A stretch of 64,000 nt of DNA from Laguncularia racemosa. Its lineage: Eukaryota > Streptophyta > Magnoliopsida > Myrtales > Combretaceae. This document shows positions 61,615-64,000 of the stretch, one piece after another (the first letter of the stretch is position 1; every line of letters begins with the position of its first letter). The notes under the pieces are model-generated. The model saw only the letters and a list, made by a program, of their open reading frames with translations, was not told the DNA's origin and searched no databases. Position numbers and translations under genes: made by a program. Location of the stretch: positions 2,588,313 through 2,652,312 of the forward strand of contig JBBMOL010000081.1 in assembly GCA_037954665.1 (NCBI GenBank). Direction: 5' to 3'.

Positions 61615-61850
61615 AACAACACGACTATGTGTATGGCTGTATAGAAGAATATGGGTAAGAACACAATCATATACATGGCCATATACCTTATTATATGAAA
61701 GGTTCTCTTGGCATACCTAAGTATGCAGTCGTATACTCAACACAGGCAGGTACACACCCATGTGCCTAGCCGTATACAGCCTATTTCACCAAATGCTTCT
61801 CATAATCTTCACAAGTAAGTACATGATGGTGTACCTTGGTTGTGTACCCC
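61615..61850. repeat. Cluster of degenerate TACACGGCCGTGTA-type motifs in LTR
   Basis: Examples: ACACGACTATGTGTATGG (61619-61636), ATACATGGCCATATAC (61671-61686), GTACACACCCATGTGCC (61750-61766) and AGTACATGATGGTGTACC (61818-61835). Partial dyad symmetry is kept in several. Confidence 0.6.
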
Positions 61851-62904
61851 TTTGAACCTCTCAAACTTCTCCATTCTCACCCCTTGTAACCCTTCCTCCA
61901 TCCAATCATTCACCAATCAAGGTAATACTCTAAATATAACATAAAATCTATCAAATTTCCTTAATTTAAAAAAAAATCAAAATACTTACTCATCTTAATT
62001 TGATTCCACTGCCTGAAACGTTCCTAATTCAGCAACTTGGCGTCCAATTGAATTGTCTAGAAACCTTGGTTTGACAACATGCTATGCCTTTAATCGATTC
62101 TCCATTAGAAAAATGATAAAATGTTAACTTAATTTGAGCTAGTTACATTTGGGCATACATCAAATCAGGAGTCCTTCCTCATTGAGTTGTGAATTATGGT
62201 GATTAGAGTCTCCTAAAGGACACAGAGGATTCAAAATTTCATGAAGAAGAAAAAATGACATTAGGGTTATGCAAGGGCCTATATAGCCTAAGGTCAAAAA
62301 GACCAAATTGCCTTCTCTTAAAATTCCTAATTACCTTAATGCACCTCCTTTAAAACATTATTTTCTTTTCTTTTCTTTTGTATTTTATAAAGAGATCATA
62401 GAAGCTCTTGAAGAAGAGGTTGTTAAGAGTGAAAAATCATCGGCTCCATAAGAAAAAGTTTGAGAGATTGATGTAAGACTATAGAACTAGCACTAAAAGA
62501 ATAAGGTGTAGTATCTATGGTAGTTAACATAAGATTCCCAATGTTCAAATATTCCATTATTGAGGCTCTAGGTTTGGACATGTGGTTAAGAGTTGTCCAT
62601 TAAATAAACAAATGAAGAACAATTTTTCAAACCATTAACTAAAATAAAGAAGTTTACTTTTACGTGGTTATTTGTAAGACATTTCATTTCTTTTAGATTT
62701 CTTGAGGCAATGATAAGTGTTGAAAAAACCTTATTTCTAGCACTTATTAGATATAATTTTGTATGAATTTTATATGAATTTACCAAGAAAAGGACACTTA
62801 AGTACTTAATATTTGATTTTAGGATTTAAAGAAGACAATTGAAGGATTGAAAGAAGGTTTGAACAAAAACAAGGCGAAATTTAGCAAAGTATAGTAAAGG
62901 GGCG

Positions 62905-63190
62905 ATTTCCATGTGTACATAACCTTTAGCATGGTCATGTAGACACTAGTCTTGGAGGGCAAAAAGTAATCGAAATACATCTTGAAAATTTGCCCTAGTT
63001 GTTACACAAGTTGTGCAGAGAGCAATGTTAAAGGACGAAATCTAACCAGAGAAGAAAATGAAAGAATTCTAGAGTGCACAGCCCCGAGCACAGTCATGCT
63101 GGAGGTTGTGCAAACCCTTGAATGCTAGAATTTTACTTTGTTCCAGAGTATACGACCTCGAGCATGGGTGTGCAGTAGTTCGTGCATGCT
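62905..63190. repeat. Cluster of degenerate palindromic motifs before an LTR-like promoter
   Basis: Examples near 62910-62945 (CCATGTGTACATAACC, GCATGGTCATGTAG), 63078-63114 (GTGCACAGCC, GCACAGTCATGC, GTTGTGCA) and 63148-63190 (AGTATACGACC, GCATGGGTGTGCAG). Followed by CTATAAATAC at 63210-63219. Confidence 0.6.
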
Positions 63191-64000
63191 ACCCCTATTT
63201 CTAAAACTATAAATACTAGATTTATTCTGCAATTTTAGAGAGAAATCTAAATTTTTATCATTCGAAGTCACTCTAAAAACCTTGGGACAATAGAGTCACG
63301 AACTTGAAGAGAGAAATTATTGGAGCATCATTGGAGATCATAAAAGATCTACAAGTGTTTATTTTTTTCATCATGATTACTTGTTATTCCTTTAGAGTCT
63401 TTGTGATTATTGTAAATTCCATGAAGGAGTATATTTATATACCTTACATCATGTGAAACTCTAAACCATGTGATTAAATTGTTTATTGATTAATAAAAAG
63501 TTTATGCCTTTGTATCTATTCATGTATTTTGATTATTTTGTAATTAATTTATGTGTATAAATTAATTGCATGTATGATTCTTGTTAGATAGAGAGAGGTT
63601 TCATCTAATAGGATAGATCTTCATGAATAGAAATATTGCATGTTTTGCCTAAAGGTAGAAAAACTTCAATTTTCTACATAAAGATTAAATCTTTGCATGG
63701 GAATTATGAACTTTAATGAAATATTATATGGCAATAGTGAGGGATAGGTTTCTACTATTCCATGTATGGTTAAGAATTAATGAACTCAAGGGAGTAATTA
63801 GTTTAATTGAGAGTTCCTATAGTGCAAAGCATAAACAATTTATTAATCGATATCTTATTACAAGAAAGTTAGGGTTTATGATAGATCAAGATAAATGGTA
63901 TGTTTTTGTAATTGAATCCATCTATTAAAGCAATTATAATTAATCTTAAGGTTTTTAGATTAGTTAATCAATAGTTTAATCTATTAATCTCATATTAAGA
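63191..64000 (+). repeat. LTR-like promoter region at the right window edge
   Basis: CTATAAATAC (63210-63219) followed by a leader with TTTTAGAGAGAAATC, close in layout to 25509-25560 of the nested LTR. No primer site found before the window ends, so the assignment is tentative. The 70-codon ORF at 63716-63928 shows no family features. Confidence 0.4.

Larger units (their letters stand above)
60445..62389 (-). mobile_element. Solo or partial long LTR (minus) inserted in the gag remnant
   Basis: The plus strand starts TGTAACACTCCAAAACC at 60445, the complement of a GGTTTTGGAGTGTTACA LTR end often seen in plant Ty3/gypsy elements. AAGAG precedes it (60440-60444) and recurs at 62390-62394; the right end reads TA instead of CA. 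A promoter-like CTATATAGG lies near 62278 (minus), and a splice-donor-like GAGTAAGT near 61990. Inside is the Asp/Tyr-rich tail at 60792-60895. No primer site adjoins 60444 on the minus strand, so it is a solo LTR or a 3' LTR. The right boundary is less sure than the left. Confidence 0.5.
60070..62605 (+). pseudogene. Gag-like remnant, split by an inserted LTR
   Basis: An ATG at 60070 begins a frame (MSQEDLFWWE) that soon meets stops; charged, Lys/Glu-rich sequence continues to 60444. After the LTR at 60445-62389, charged sequence resumes and ends in half of a CCHC zinc knuckle, RFGHVVKSCP at 62570-62599; the upstream Cys pair is decayed, with a stop at 62561-62563. With the primer-site-like repeats upstream, this reads as a decayed plus-strand gag. 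The first part cannot be assigned by sequence alone. Confidence 0.4.

Overview
This is a plant nuclear window, most likely from a eudicot. It is AT-rich and dominated by LTR retrotransposons at several depths of nesting and decay. I recognise only one convincing host gene. The plant assignment rests on two Tat/Ogre-lineage Ty3/gypsy elements with a tRNA-Arg primer site, an extra ORF1 and dual RNase H; on a chromovirus pol; on tRNA-iMet primer sites; and on a secreted pectin methylesterase/invertase inhibitor gene.

Layout. 1-4317 (+): 3' part of a chromovirus (CRM-like) with a decayed pol and probable 3' LTR. 4340-19086 (-): complete but dead Tat/Ogre element ('element 2'), two ~2-kb LTRs, target duplication GTATT on both sides. 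It lies inside an older long-LTR relic ('relic A', about 4318-4339 plus 19092-22520, -). 23537-28010 (+): a second relic of that family ('relic B') in inverted orientation, itself carrying a ~1-kb chromovirus-type LTR ending in a tRNA-iMet primer site. 28-38 kb: AT-rich, mostly unassignable relics, with an LTR tail near 31 kb, an LTR-like piece near 34 kb and a 25-nt poly-C. 38009-38557 (-): pectin methylesterase inhibitor-like gene with its own TATA box. 40140-40168: an isolated G-quadruplex-forming tract. 41360-56304 (-): a second complete but dead Tat/Ogre element of the same family ('element 3'), target duplication AGGGG. 56.3-64 kb: AT-rich DNA, a hAT-like MITE with a tandem duplication, a decayed chromovirus-like element (primer site and gag traces) split by a minus-strand LTR at 60445-62389, and another LTR-like promoter at the right end.

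Elements 2 and 3 share one plan, read on the minus strand: 5' LTR, tRNA-Arg primer site, ORF1, gag-protease, a short intron-like segment, RT / degenerate RNase H / archaeal-type RNase H / integrase, a field of ~88-bp tandem repeats, polypurine tract and 3' LTR. Every coding region has stop codons or frameshifts, and many of the stops look like C-to-T changes expected from methylated, silenced DNA. In hand-compared LTR segments element 3 has fewer LTR differences than element 2, so it is probably younger.

The least-explained signals are: tRNA-like sequences with A and B boxes inside the LTRs of both Tat elements; clusters of a degenerate TACACGGCCGTGTA palindrome at four separate LTR-associated loci; the two-half-unit 88-bp repeat; and a splice-acceptor-like tract followed by an Asp/Tyr-rich tail in two LTR relics. 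No CRISPR array, rRNA gene, convincing functional tRNA gene or organelle sequence was seen.
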